NCBI GenBank assembly: GCA_012960835.1
Contig: DUAL01000281.1
Location: 1-11,726 of the forward strand
Length of the DNA stretch: 11,726 bases
Direction: 5' to 3'
Source of the DNA: Flavobacteriales bacterium
Lineage (GTDB): Bacteria; Bacteroidota; Bacteroidia; Flavobacteriales; BACL11
The notes beneath the pieces are model-generated. The model was not told the origin of the DNA. It ran no database searches and saw only the letters and a list, made by a program, of their open reading frames with translations. Of the stretch, positions 5,123 to 11,726 are shown piece after piece. The position numbers and the translations under genes were made by a program. Numbering within the stretch: position 1 is the first letter of the stretch; each line of letters begins with the position of its first letter.

Positions 5123-6391
5123 ATGTTACATATTCCTTACTTGCGAGAGCATCAAAACGAAATAATTGAAAAACTTAAAATCAAAAATTTTGATGCAAAT
5201 GATATAATTAATCAGCTTTTGCAAAAAGATGATAGTCGAAAATCTACTCAGAAAGAATTAGATGATTTACTTTCCAAAAGCAATCAATTATCCAAACAAA
5301 TTGGGGAGCTTTACAAAAGTGGAGAGACGGAAAAAGCAAATGATTTAAAAGTAAAGAGCACAAACATAAAAGAAGAAACCAAAGCTTTACAAGACAAATA
5401 TGCAGCATTAGAAAAAAATATTTTAGGATTACTGTTGCAAATACCCAATGTGCCTCACCCAAGCGTGCCAAAAGGAAATTCTGATGCAGACAATAAAATC
5501 ATCAAAGAATCGGGAGAAAAGCCAAAATTAGCTGAAAATGCAAAACCTCACTGGGAATTAACTACCGATTATGATTTGATTGATTTTGAACTTGGAAATA
5601 AAATTACAGGCGCTGGATTTCCCGTTTATAAAGGAAAAGGAGCACGATTGCAAAGAGCACTTATTGCTTATTTTTTAGACAAAAATACCAATGCAGGATA
5701 CACCGAATATTTACCACCTCATTTGGTTAATGAAGCATCCGGATTTGGAACTGGGCAATTACCTAAGTTTGAAGAAGATTTATATAAAGTTCCTTCTGAA
5801 ATAGATTTATATTTAATTCCAACTGCAGAGGTACCTGTAACTAACTTTTTTCGTGATGTTATTGTAAAAGATTTTCCTATAAAATGCACGGCTTATACTC
5901 CTTGTTTTAGGAGGGAGGCAGGTTCTTATGGTAAAGATGTAAGGGGGCTTAATCGTTTACATCAATTTGATAAAGTGGAGATTGTGCAGATTCAACATCC
6001 TGAAAAATCTTATGAAACTTTGGATAAGATGGTAAGCCATGTCGCTTCTATTTTAGATGATTTGCAATTGCCTTATAGAATTTCTCAACTTTGTGGGGGT
6101 GATTTAAGTTTCACTTCTGCTCTTACTTTCGATTTTGAGGTCTATTCAGCAGGGCAAGATAAATGGCTGGAAGTAAGTTCTGTTTCCAATTTTGAGAGCT
6201 ATCAAGCCAATCGTTTGAAATTACGATTTAAGGATGAAAATGGAAAAAATCAGCTTTGCCACACCCTAAATGGAAGCGCTTTAGCGCTACCCAGAATATT
6301 TGCTTCATTAATTGAAAACAACCAAATTGATGGTGGGATAAAAATTCCAAAAGCCCTGCAAAAGTATACTGGCTTTGAAATTATTGAGTAA
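5123..6391 (+). CDS. serS: Serine-tRNA ligase (SerRS)
   Basis: Charges tRNA-Ser with serine in the cytoplasm; class II synthetase, 422 residues, normal length. The N-terminal arm (about residues 28-105) is a heptad-rich coiled coil that grips the tRNA long variable arm. Catalytic landmarks: motif 1 region GAGFPVYKGKGARLQRAL (163-180), TAEVPVTN (234-241), motif 2 CFRREAGSYGKDVRGLNRLHQF (261-282) and motif 3 NGSALALPRIFASLIENNQ (383-401). The start chosen is the ATG at 5123, giving MLHIPYLREHQNEI as in other SerRS proteins. An in-frame TTG at 5096 would lie inside the -7 promoter box and is rejected. The TAA overlaps the next ATG by 1 nt. First gene of the five-gene run. Confidence 0.97.
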   Translation: MLHIPYLREHQNEIIEKLKIKNFDANDIINQLLQKDDSRKSTQKELDDLLSKSNQLSKQIGELYKSGETEKANDLKVKSTNIKEETKALQDKYAALEKNILGLLLQIPNVPHPSVPKGNSDADNKIIKESGEKPKLAENAKPHWELTTDYDLIDFELGNKITGAGFPVYKGKGARLQRALIAYFLDKNTNAGYTEYLPPHLVNEASGFGTGQLPKFEEDLYKVPSEIDLYLIPTAEVPVTNFFRDVIVKDFPIKCTAYTPCFRREAGSYGKDVRGLNRLHQFDKVEIVQIQHPEKSYETLDKMVSHVASILDDLQLPYRISQLCGGDLSFTSALTFDFEVYSAGQDKWLEVSSVSNFESYQANRLKLRFKDENGKNQLCHTLNGSALALPRIFASLIENNQIDGGIKIPKALQKYTGFEIIE

Positions 6392-8211
6392 TGAAAAAAC
6401 TTTTGCTTTTATGCATGCTTGTTTCTACTTTTGTTTTTTCGCAAAGCAATCAAGCACAGCTTGCCTACCAGTATTATCAAAATGGGCAGTACGATAAAGC
6501 CATAGCGCTATATAAAGAACTTAATAAAAAAACCATTTCCCCATCTTATTACGCCCCTTACCTTTCTTGCCTAATAAATATTGAGAACTATAAAGAAGCA
6601 GAAAAGTTGGCTTCCAAAATTTTGAAAAAATATCCGAAAAGCCTTAATTACCAAGTCGATTTGGGCTTTTTGCAAAAAAAGAATGGAAAGCAGGAAAAAG
6701 CTAAAAAAACTTACCATTCGGTAATAGAAAATATCAGCAAACAAGTTGGGCAAGTGATAAGTTTGGGAAATGCATTTATCCTGCGTAAAGAGTATGATTT
6801 AGCATTGGAAACTTACCAAAAAGCAAAAGCGGTAAACCCTACATATCCTTACGATTTGCATGTTGCAAATGTGTACAAACAAATGGGGGACAATGAAAAT
6901 ATGATAGCATCCTATTTACGGCTTATCAAAAATCATCCCAACCAAAAGCAAAGTGTAAAAAATAGTTTGCAAATATTTCTAAATAATGATGGAATTGAAA
7001 GCACAAAGAATTATAATATTCTTAAAAAACAACTTTTAAAATTTGTGCAAAAAGAGAATTCAAGCACTGATTTTTCAGACATGCTTATTTGGCTTTTTAT
7101 GCAAAACCATCAGTTTGAGCTTGCCTTTTTGCAAGCCAAAGCCATTGACAAACGCTTGAGGGAGAATGGGGAAAGAATTTTTGATTTGGCAGATATTTTT
7201 TTAGATAATTCCTATTATAATTTAGCCATTGACGCTTTTGATTATATTATAATAAAAGGAGAAGAAAATTCCTTTTTTATTGATGCGCATATCAATAAAT
7301 TATACGCTTACAATTTGATGATTGAAAAAGCAGGGGAGCAAACAGATTTGGAAAAACTCGATAAACTTTATTTGGATATAATTGCAAAACTGGGAAAAAA
7401 CAGAAACACCATTTTACTGCTTTCCAACTATGCCCATTTCAAAGCTTTTTACCAGCATAATTTATCATCTGCTGCCACTATTTTAGATGAGGCAATGCTT
7501 ATTCCTCAGCTGAGGAAATCTGATTTGGCAGAGTGCAAATTGGAATATGCCGATATTATGCTACTAACTAATAAAGTATGGACTGCCATTTTGTATTATT
7601 CCCAAGTAGAAAAAAGTTTTAAGGAAAATCCTTTGGGGCATGAGGCAAAATTGCGCAGGGCAAAAATCGCCTATTTTCAAGGGGATTTTGAATGGGCACA
7701 GGCACAATTGGATGTGCTAAAAGCATCTACTTCCAAGCTAATTGCCAATGATGCCATGCATCTTTCCTTGCTTATTACCGATAATTTGGGTTTGGATACT
7801 TCTGAAATTCCCATGCAAATTTACGCAAGAGCCGATTTGCTATTTTTTCAGAACAGATTTTCAGAAAGTATAATTACGCTTGACAGCATTTTAGATATTT
7901 ATAAAGGACATTCTTTAACAGATGAAATCCTATTTAAAAAATCGAAAATTTATCTAAAAAACAGTGAAATTCAAAAAGCAGTAGCAATGCTTGAAAAAAT
8001 AGAAACAGACTTCTTTTATGATATTTTGGCGGATGATGCCATTTTTACTTTGGCGGAGATTTATCAGAAAAAATTGAAAAATATGGAGAAAGCAAAAGCG
8101 CTTTATGAGAAAATATTATTAGAATATAAAGGGAGTATTTACACTGCTGAGGCGAGAAAAAGGTTCAGAAAATTAAGAGGGGATAATCTGGAAGAAAAGC
8201 AAACACTATGA
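6391..8211 (+). CDS. Secreted tetratricopeptide-repeat (TPR) protein
   Basis: A 606-residue protein with a signal peptide (MKKLLLLCMLVSTFVFSQ, cut near residue 18) and helical hairpin repeats over almost its full length, so probably a periplasmic or outer-membrane-associated scaffold. TPR-like units are clearest near residues 23-44 (AYQYYQNGQYDKAIALYKEL), 85-112, 119-148 (LGNAFILRKEYDLALETY), 155-178, 383-406, 417-442, 478-503 and 551-580 (LAEIYQKKLKNMEKAKALYE). No catalytic domain or membrane anchor was seen. It sits between serS and DUF4286 with overlaps of 1 and 4 nt, an order I recognise from flavobacterial genomes. TPR scaffolds of this sort often take part in envelope assembly, but a specific partner cannot be named. 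Confidence 0.88.
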   Translation: MKKLLLLCMLVSTFVFSQSNQAQLAYQYYQNGQYDKAIALYKELNKKTISPSYYAPYLSCLINIENYKEAEKLASKILKKYPKSLNYQVDLGFLQKKNGKQEKAKKTYHSVIENISKQVGQVISLGNAFILRKEYDLALETYQKAKAVNPTYPYDLHVANVYKQMGDNENMIASYLRLIKNHPNQKQSVKNSLQIFLNNDGIESTKNYNILKKQLLKFVQKENSSTDFSDMLIWLFMQNHQFELAFLQAKAIDKRLRENGERIFDLADIFLDNSYYNLAIDAFDYIIIKGEENSFFIDAHINKLYAYNLMIEKAGEQTDLEKLDKLYLDIIAKLGKNRNTILLLSNYAHFKAFYQHNLSSAATILDEAMLIPQLRKSDLAECKLEYADIMLLTNKVWTAILYYSQVEKSFKENPLGHEAKLRRAKIAYFQGDFEWAQAQLDVLKASTSKLIANDAMHLSLLITDNLGLDTSEIPMQIYARADLLFFQNRFSESIITLDSILDIYKGHSLTDEILFKKSKIYLKNSEIQKAVAMLEKIETDFFYDILADDAIFTLAEIYQKKLKNMEKAKALYEKILLEYKGSIYTAEARKRFRKLRGDNLEEKQTL

Positions 8212-8519
8212 TAATTTATAATGTAACTATTAGCATTGATAAGGAAATGGAAAAAACTTGGATTGATTGGATGAAAAGCACTCACATTCCGGATGTAATG
8301 AATACGGGTATGTTTTTAGATTGTAAAATAAGCAGGGTTTTAGCAGAGGAGATGGGCGGCCATACTTATGCCATTCAATATTCTTGTAAGGATATGAAAA
8401 CTTATGAGCAGTATAGCGAACAATTTGCCACAAAACTTCAAACAGAACACAGTAAAAAGTTTGCAGGAAAATTTGCTGCCTTCCGCACCCTTTTAGAAGT
8501 TGTTTACAGCCATGAATAA
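8208..8519 (+). CDS. DUF4286 family protein, function unknown
   Basis: A 103-residue cytoplasmic protein with no signal peptide. It is recognised as DUF4286 by MIIYNVTISIDKEMEKTWIDWMK, then HIPDVMNTGMF and YAIQYSC. The pattern of a beta strand, a helix carrying W and WM, and HIPDV resembles small ferredoxin-like alpha/beta folds such as dimeric alpha-beta barrel proteins; this is inference. Length is typical of the family. The ATG overlaps the TPR stop (ATGA) and its own stop overlaps rsmA by 8 nt, so it should be translated together with rsmA. Its constant position beside rsmA in Bacteroidota hints at a role tied to ribosome maturation, but nothing in the sequence shows a mechanism. Confidence 0.87.
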   Translation: MIIYNVTISIDKEMEKTWIDWMKSTHIPDVMNTGMFLDCKISRVLAEEMGGHTYAIQYSCKDMKTYEQYSEQFATKLQTEHSKKFAGKFAAFRTLLEVVYSHE

Positions 8520-9282
8520 GGTAAGGGCAAAAAAATATTTGGGGCAACATTTTTTGAATGATGAGACAATAGCAAAAGCCATTACCGACTTATTATCAAA
8601 GGATGCTAAAAAAGTAGTGGAAGTTGGTCCTGGAATGGGTGTGCTTACAAAGTTTCTTATCTTAAAAAATATAGATTTGAAATTAGTAGAAATTGACAAA
8701 GAATCTATTTTGTATCTCATGCTTCATTATCCGCAATTAGAAAAACAAATTATAGAAGCTGATTTTTTAAAGTTGAATTTGCCAGAAGAAATTGGTGAGC
8801 AATTTGCACTTATTGGTAATTTCCCTTACAATATTTCCTCTCAAATACTTTTTATTGTTTTCGAGAACAAAGATCTTATTTCAGAAGTTATCGGGATGTT
8901 TCAGAAAGAAGTAGCCGAAAGAATTGTAGCGAAAAAAGGAAAACAAAGAGGAATATTGAGCGTTTTGTTACAGGCATATTATGATATTGAATACTGCTTT
9001 ACAGTGAATGAAGATGTATTCTCTCCCCCTCCAAAAGTAAAATCTGGCGTAATAAAACTATCCAGAAATAAAGTGAAACAATTGCCTTGTGATGAGAAAT
9101 TATTCAAGCAAATTGTAAAGGTTGGTTTTAATCAGAGGCGTAAAACTTTGCGAAATGCATTAAAATCCTTTTCTTTGGAAAGTGCATTAGCCCACACCGA
9201 TTTATTGCGAAAAAGAGCAGAGGAGTTGTCGGTAGAGGATTTTATAACAATCACTAAGATATGTCAGAACAAAGAGAAATAA
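8512..9282 (+). CDS. rsmA: 16S rRNA (adenine1518-N6/adenine1519-N6)-dimethyltransferase RsmA (KsgA)
   Basis: Dimethylates two adjacent adenines in the 3'-terminal hairpin of 16S rRNA during late small-subunit assembly, using S-adenosylmethionine. 256 residues. Visible: KKYLGQHFLND (8-17), SAM motif I VEVGPGMG (36-43), acidic residues E60 and D62 for the ribose, EADFLKL (82-88), catalytic motif IV NFPY (103-106, in IGNFPYNISSQI), FQKEVAERI (130-138), FSPPPKVKSG (170-179) and FNQRRKTLRNAL (206-217). The ATG at 8512 gives MNKVRAKKYLGQ; a TTG at 8500 in the same frame adds only four residues and is not favoured. The gene overlaps DUF4286 by 8 nt and mgtE by 22 nt. Loss of this enzyme is known to give kasugamycin resistance. 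Confidence 0.96.
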   Translation: MNKVRAKKYLGQHFLNDETIAKAITDLLSKDAKKVVEVGPGMGVLTKFLILKNIDLKLVEIDKESILYLMLHYPQLEKQIIEADFLKLNLPEEIGEQFALIGNFPYNISSQILFIVFENKDLISEVIGMFQKEVAERIVAKKGKQRGILSVLLQAYYDIEYCFTVNEDVFSPPPKVKSGVIKLSRNKVKQLPCDEKLFKQIVKVGFNQRRKTLRNALKSFSLESALAHTDLLRKRAEELSVEDFITITKICQNKEK

Positions 9283-10610
9283 CAGTCCAGCTTATACATG
9301 AAATAAGGGTGCAAATTGGGCGGAAGGATACTGCAAAATTGCAGGATTTGATAGACGATTTGCATGTTGCTGATATTGCTGAAATACTGGAAGAACTTTC
9401 TACCACTGATGCCCAATTTTTATATCAATTTATTGCAGAGGAAAAATCGGCAGAAATTCTTGTAGAGCTGGATGACGATTTAAGGGAAGACTTATTGGCT
9501 GATTTAACTGCAAAAGAAATTGCAGAGGAAGTAATCGATAATTTAGAAACGGATGATGCAGCAGATGTAATTGGTGAGCTTTCAGAAGAAAAACAAGAAG
9601 AAGTTTTATCACTTATTGAAGATAAGGATCATGCAAGCGATATTTCCGATTTACTTACTTATCCAGAAGATACAGCCGGTGGGCTAATGGCAAAGGAACT
9701 CATCAAGGTAAATGAAAATTGGAACACTTTGCAATGCCTTAGAGAAATGCGTAAACAAGCTGAGCATGTAAAGCAAGTACACACCATTTATGTGGTGGAT
9801 AATGATGATGTTTTGCTTGGTTCTATGTCACTTAGTGGATTACTGCTTACAGAAACCAATACCCCAATAAAAGAAATTATTAAAACCGAAATCATTTCTG
9901 TAAAAGCCACAGAGGATGATAAGGATGTGGCGAATATCATGAACAAATACGATTTGATTGTATTGCCGGTTGTGGATGATATGAACCGTTTGATTGGAAG
10001 AATTACTATTGATGATATAATGGATGTGGTAAAAGAGGAAGCAGAGAAAGATTACCAAATGGCTTCTGGTATATCAGAAGATGTGGAAAGTAGCGACAGT
10101 GTTTGGGCACATACAAGGGCACGTTTGCCTTGGTTACTTATTGGAATGGTTGGCGGTTTGCTTGGCGCAAAAGTCATTGGTATTTTTGATATAAGGGAAA
10201 ATTTTGAGCTGGCATTTTTTATTCCGCTAATTGCGGCAATGGGCGGCAATGTGGGGGTGCAATCAGCAGCAATAGTAGTGCAAGGTTTAGCTAACGATTC
10301 TTTAAAGTTAGATAGTATTTTCAGCAAACTCATTAAAGAATTGGGTGTGGGATTACTCAATGGGATTATTTGTTCTATCATTATTTTAGGGGCAGCTTTT
10401 TCTTTGGGTTATGGATTGGCACTGAGTTTAACGGTTAGTATTTCCCTTTTGGCAGTCATTGTTTTTGCCGCACTTTTTGGCACTTTTGTACCCCTTACCT
10501 TGGAGAAATACGAGATTGATCCCGCCTTGGCAACTGGTCCATTTATCACTACTGTAAATGATGTATTGGGGCTGTTTATTTATTTCTGGATTGGACAAAT
10601 GATTTTGTAA
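9261..10610 (+). CDS. mgtE: Magnesium transporter MgtE
   Basis: A 449-residue inner-membrane Mg2+ channel/transporter, normal family length. The layout is complete: an acidic helical N domain (about 20-132), a TAGGLM motif (138-143) opening CBS domain 1 (to about 200), CBS domain 2 (about 203-262), a connecting helix, and five membrane segments (about 289-309, 315-340, 358-383, 386-412, 422-448). Conserved pore sequences are PLIAAMGGNVGVQSA (322-336) and DPALATGPFITTVNDVLG (420-437). D434 corresponds to the Mg2+-selectivity aspartate. The acidic N and CBS domains sense cytoplasmic Mg2+ and close the pore when it is high. The ATG lies inside the end of rsmA (22-nt overlap), and there is no room for a separate Mg2+ riboswitch, so control is probably at the protein level. 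Last gene of the serS run. Confidence 0.96.
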   Translation: MSEQREITVQLIHEIRVQIGRKDTAKLQDLIDDLHVADIAEILEELSTTDAQFLYQFIAEEKSAEILVELDDDLREDLLADLTAKEIAEEVIDNLETDDAADVIGELSEEKQEEVLSLIEDKDHASDISDLLTYPEDTAGGLMAKELIKVNENWNTLQCLREMRKQAEHVKQVHTIYVVDNDDVLLGSMSLSGLLLTETNTPIKEIIKTEIISVKATEDDKDVANIMNKYDLIVLPVVDDMNRLIGRITIDDIMDVVKEEAEKDYQMASGISEDVESSDSVWAHTRARLPWLLIGMVGGLLGAKVIGIFDIRENFELAFFIPLIAAMGGNVGVQSAAIVVQGLANDSLKLDSIFSKLIKELGVGLLNGIICSIIILGAAFSLGYGLALSLTVSISLLAVIVFAALFGTFVPLTLEKYEIDPALATGPFITTVNDVLGLFIYFWIGQMIL

Positions 10611-10622
10611 AAATCATTTTTT
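10597..10622 (+). terminator. Probable AT-rich hairpin terminator at the mgtE stop
   Basis: A perfect 10-bp stem, AAATGATTTT (10597-10606) against AAAATCATTT (10610-10619), with a 3-nt loop GTA and a T-run to 10622. The mgtE stop codon TAA begins in the loop, so the coding end doubles as the left arm. The stem has only two G-C pairs, so it may be leaky, and the next gene could receive read-through. Confidence 0.6.
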
Positions 10623-10662
10623 AATGTAATAATTGGACTAATGTAGCAATGTAACAATTCAT
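10622..10662 (+). repeat. Degenerate 8-bp tandem array, CAATGTAA family
   Basis: Successive units TAATGTAA, TAATTGGA, CTAATGTAG (one extra base), CAATGTAA, CAATTCAT fill most of the 87-nt gap between mgtE and the dehydrogenase gene. The 12-mer CAATGTAACAAT (10647-10658) is the exact reverse complement of 2961-2972. No TAnnTTTG promoter was seen in this gap. Confidence 0.6.
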
Positions 10663-10697
10663 TTTTAGTAAATAATCAAAACGAATAACTATCTAAA

Positions 10698-11621
10698 ATG
10701 AAAATTCTTTTTATCGATACTGTTCATCTGCTTCTTAAAGAGGAGTTAGAAAAACAAAATCATATTTGTGAGGAAGCTTATGATAAAACAAGAGAAGAGA
10801 TTTTAGCTATTATAGAAAATTATGAGGGAATAGTTTTGCGTTCTAGAATAAAAATGGATGAAGATTTTTTAAGTAAATGCCATAACTTAAAATTCATAGC
10901 AAGAGCTGGAAGTGGGCTTGAAAATATTGACGTAATTGAGGCAGAAAAAAGAAATATTAAATGTTTTAATGCTTCTGAGGGCAATCGGCAAGCAGTGGCA
11001 GAACATGCCCTTGGAATGCTGCTTTCCCTTTTTAATAATTTAAATAAATCTGATAGGGAAGTTAGAAATGGGATTTGGGAAAGGGAAGGAAATAGAGGAG
11101 TTGAGCTTGCTGGAAAAACAGTCGGAATTATCGGATTTGGTAATAATGGTTCGGCTTTTGCTGAGGGTTTAAGTGGCTTTGGTATTCGTATTTTGACCTA
11201 TGATAAATACCTTGAGAAATACAAATTTCAAGCAACAATGCAAGAGATTTTTCAATATGCAGACATTGTGAGTTTGCACATTCCACTAACGGCTGAAACT
11301 ACTTATTTGGTAGATGAAGGTTATATCAAAAATTTTGAAAAACCGATTTACATTATTAATACGGCAAGAGGTAAATGCGTAAATACAAAAGACTTGGTTG
11401 CTGCTATGAAAAACGGCAAAGTTTTAGGGGCTTGCTTGGATGTTTTGGAATATGAGAAAACTTCATTTGAGGATTTGGAAAGAGAAGAATTACCACCAGA
11501 ATTACAGTACATATTTGATACTGAAAAAACGATACTATCTCCGCATATTGCGGGCTGGACACAGCAAAGTAATCGCAAGATTGCAGAAGTACTTTTCCAA
11601 AAAATCAGTTTATTGGCATAA
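10698..11621 (+). CDS. D-isomer-specific 2-hydroxyacid dehydrogenase, resembling phosphoglycerate dehydrogenase
   Basis: A 307-residue cytoplasmic NAD-dependent dehydrogenase. It has a split substrate domain (1-97 plus the C-terminal helix) around a Rossmann domain: AGKTVGIIGFGNNG (138-151, GxGxxG as GFGNNG) and D169 at the end of strand beta 2, which favours NAD over NADP. The catalytic triad is R224 (NTARGK), E253 (LDVLEYE) and H283 (SPHIAGWT). SRIKMDEDFL and ARAGSGLENIDV are typical of phosphoglycerate dehydrogenases, which open serine synthesis from 3-phosphoglycerate. There is no C-terminal ACT domain, so no serine feedback site is visible. The substrate is inferred from resemblance; other D-2-hydroxyacids are possible, hence no symbol. 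No promoter was found in the 87-nt gap upstream; a terminator follows immediately. Confidence 0.88.
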   Translation: MKILFIDTVHLLLKEELEKQNHICEEAYDKTREEILAIIENYEGIVLRSRIKMDEDFLSKCHNLKFIARAGSGLENIDVIEAEKRNIKCFNASEGNRQAVAEHALGMLLSLFNNLNKSDREVRNGIWEREGNRGVELAGKTVGIIGFGNNGSAFAEGLSGFGIRILTYDKYLEKYKFQATMQEIFQYADIVSLHIPLTAETTYLVDEGYIKNFEKPIYIINTARGKCVNTKDLVAAMKNGKVLGACLDVLEYEKTSFEDLEREELPPELQYIFDTEKTILSPHIAGWTQQSNRKIAEVLFQKISLLA

Positions 11622-11648
11622 AAAAACCCACCAAATTGGTGGGCTTTT
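11621..11648 (+). terminator. Rho-independent terminator after the dehydrogenase gene
   Basis: CCCACC (11627-11632), loop AAATT, GGTGGG (11638-11643), then CTTTT. It is preceded by six A, which can extend the stem by pairing with the T-run. It starts at the last base of the stop codon. The A-run and T-run on either side could let it work in both directions. Confidence 0.82.
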
Positions 11649-11691
11649 ATCTAAAATCTAATATCTTTTATCTAAGTATCTCAAATCTATT
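11649..11691. repeat. Degenerate 7-bp tandem array (six units, ATCTAAx)
   Basis: Six heptamers on the plus strand: ATCTAAA, ATCTAAT, ATCTTTT, ATCTAAG, one extra T, ATCTCAA, ATCTATT. The array starts directly after the terminator and stops 5 nt (TTTAC) before the -7 element at 11697. This is the same arrangement as the array beside the DUF4290 promoter, although the unit sequence differs. Confidence 0.75.
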
Positions 11692-11696
11692 TTTAC

Positions 11697-11704
11697 TACT
11701 TTTG
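11697..11704 (+). promoter_or_regulatory. Promoter -7 element for the gene starting at the right edge
   Basis: TACTTTTG matches TAnnTTTG. A 19-nt leader (T, then CGACACAAAATTATTTTT) separates it from the ATG at 11724. From TTTAC at 11692 through the ATG, this stretch matches the DUF4290 promoter and leader at 33 of 35 positions. The -33 region is occupied by the 7-bp array. Confidence 0.68.
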
Positions 11705-11723
11705 TCGACACAAAATTATTTTT

Positions 11724-11726
11724 ATG
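11724..11726 (+). CDS. Start codon of a gene continuing beyond the window
   Basis: Only the ATG is visible, as the last three bases of the window. It is called because it sits 19 nt after a good -7 element and at exactly the same place in the leader as the DUF4290 start codon. The product cannot be known from this window. Confidence 0.5.

Noticed and set aside
8500..8511. TTG start for RsmA four codons upstream
   Set aside because: The ATG at 8512 gives the usual start before KKYLGQHFL; the extra residues add nothing conserved.
8230..8550. Minus-strand 106-codon open frame across DUF4286
   Set aside because: It is antisense to two overlapping real genes and shows no family features.
10052..10381. 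Minus-strand 109-codon open frame within mgtE
   Set aside because: It is fully antisense to the MgtE membrane domain, with no promoter or recognisable protein.
10611..10697. Search for a promoter or riboswitch before the dehydrogenase gene
   Set aside because: No TAnnTTTG, no conserved riboswitch core, and most of the gap is the 8-bp array.

Overview
The window is an AT-rich chromosomal segment from a member of the Bacteroidota, most likely Flavobacteriales or a close relative. Four things point there: the TAnnTTTG promoter -7 element in place of a TATAAT box, the Bacteroidota-specific families DUF4290 and DUF4286, an M43 metalloprotease with a type IX secretion (T9SS)-like C-terminal tail, and the gene order serS, TPR protein, DUF4286, rsmA, mgtE. 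There are no tRNA or rRNA genes, insertion sequences, CRISPR arrays or phage genes. The coding content is core housekeeping; the less ordinary material lies between the genes.

Minus-strand block (1-2842). A tight pair, DUF4290 then murA, shares a stop/start boundary with no spacer. It is followed after 50 nt by a TlpA-like secreted thioredoxin and, after a further 79 nt, by the N-terminal 89 codons of grpE, cut by the left edge. MurA carries Asp instead of Cys at the position targeted by fosfomycin.

Intergenic region 2843-3024 and protease. This 182-nt gap is packed with degenerate tandem 7-bp and 8-bp repeats and holds the DUF4290 promoter. Next comes a minus-strand secreted M43 zinc metalloprotease (3025-4155). 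A 154-nt divergent region separates it from the plus-strand genes and carries a promoter on each strand.

Plus-strand block (4310-11621). rplU-rpmA (L21, with an unusual Lys/Ala-rich tail, and L27) end at a strong hairpin terminator. A new -7 element follows and starts a five-gene run with overlapping boundaries: serS, a secreted TPR protein, DUF4286, rsmA and mgtE (overlaps of 1, 4, 8 and 22 nt). An AT-rich hairpin at the mgtE stop closes this run. A 2-hydroxyacid dehydrogenase resembling phosphoglycerate dehydrogenase follows, then a terminator, a 7-bp repeat array, a promoter and an ATG at the very end.

Most interesting point. The promoter and leader of DUF4290 (minus strand, 2840-2874) and those of the gene starting at the right edge (plus strand, 11692-11726) match at 33 of 35 positions, and both directly abut a degenerate 7-bp tandem array. 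This looks like a repeated intergenic module made of a heptad array, a -7 element and a fixed leader. It is the main candidate for something not well described.
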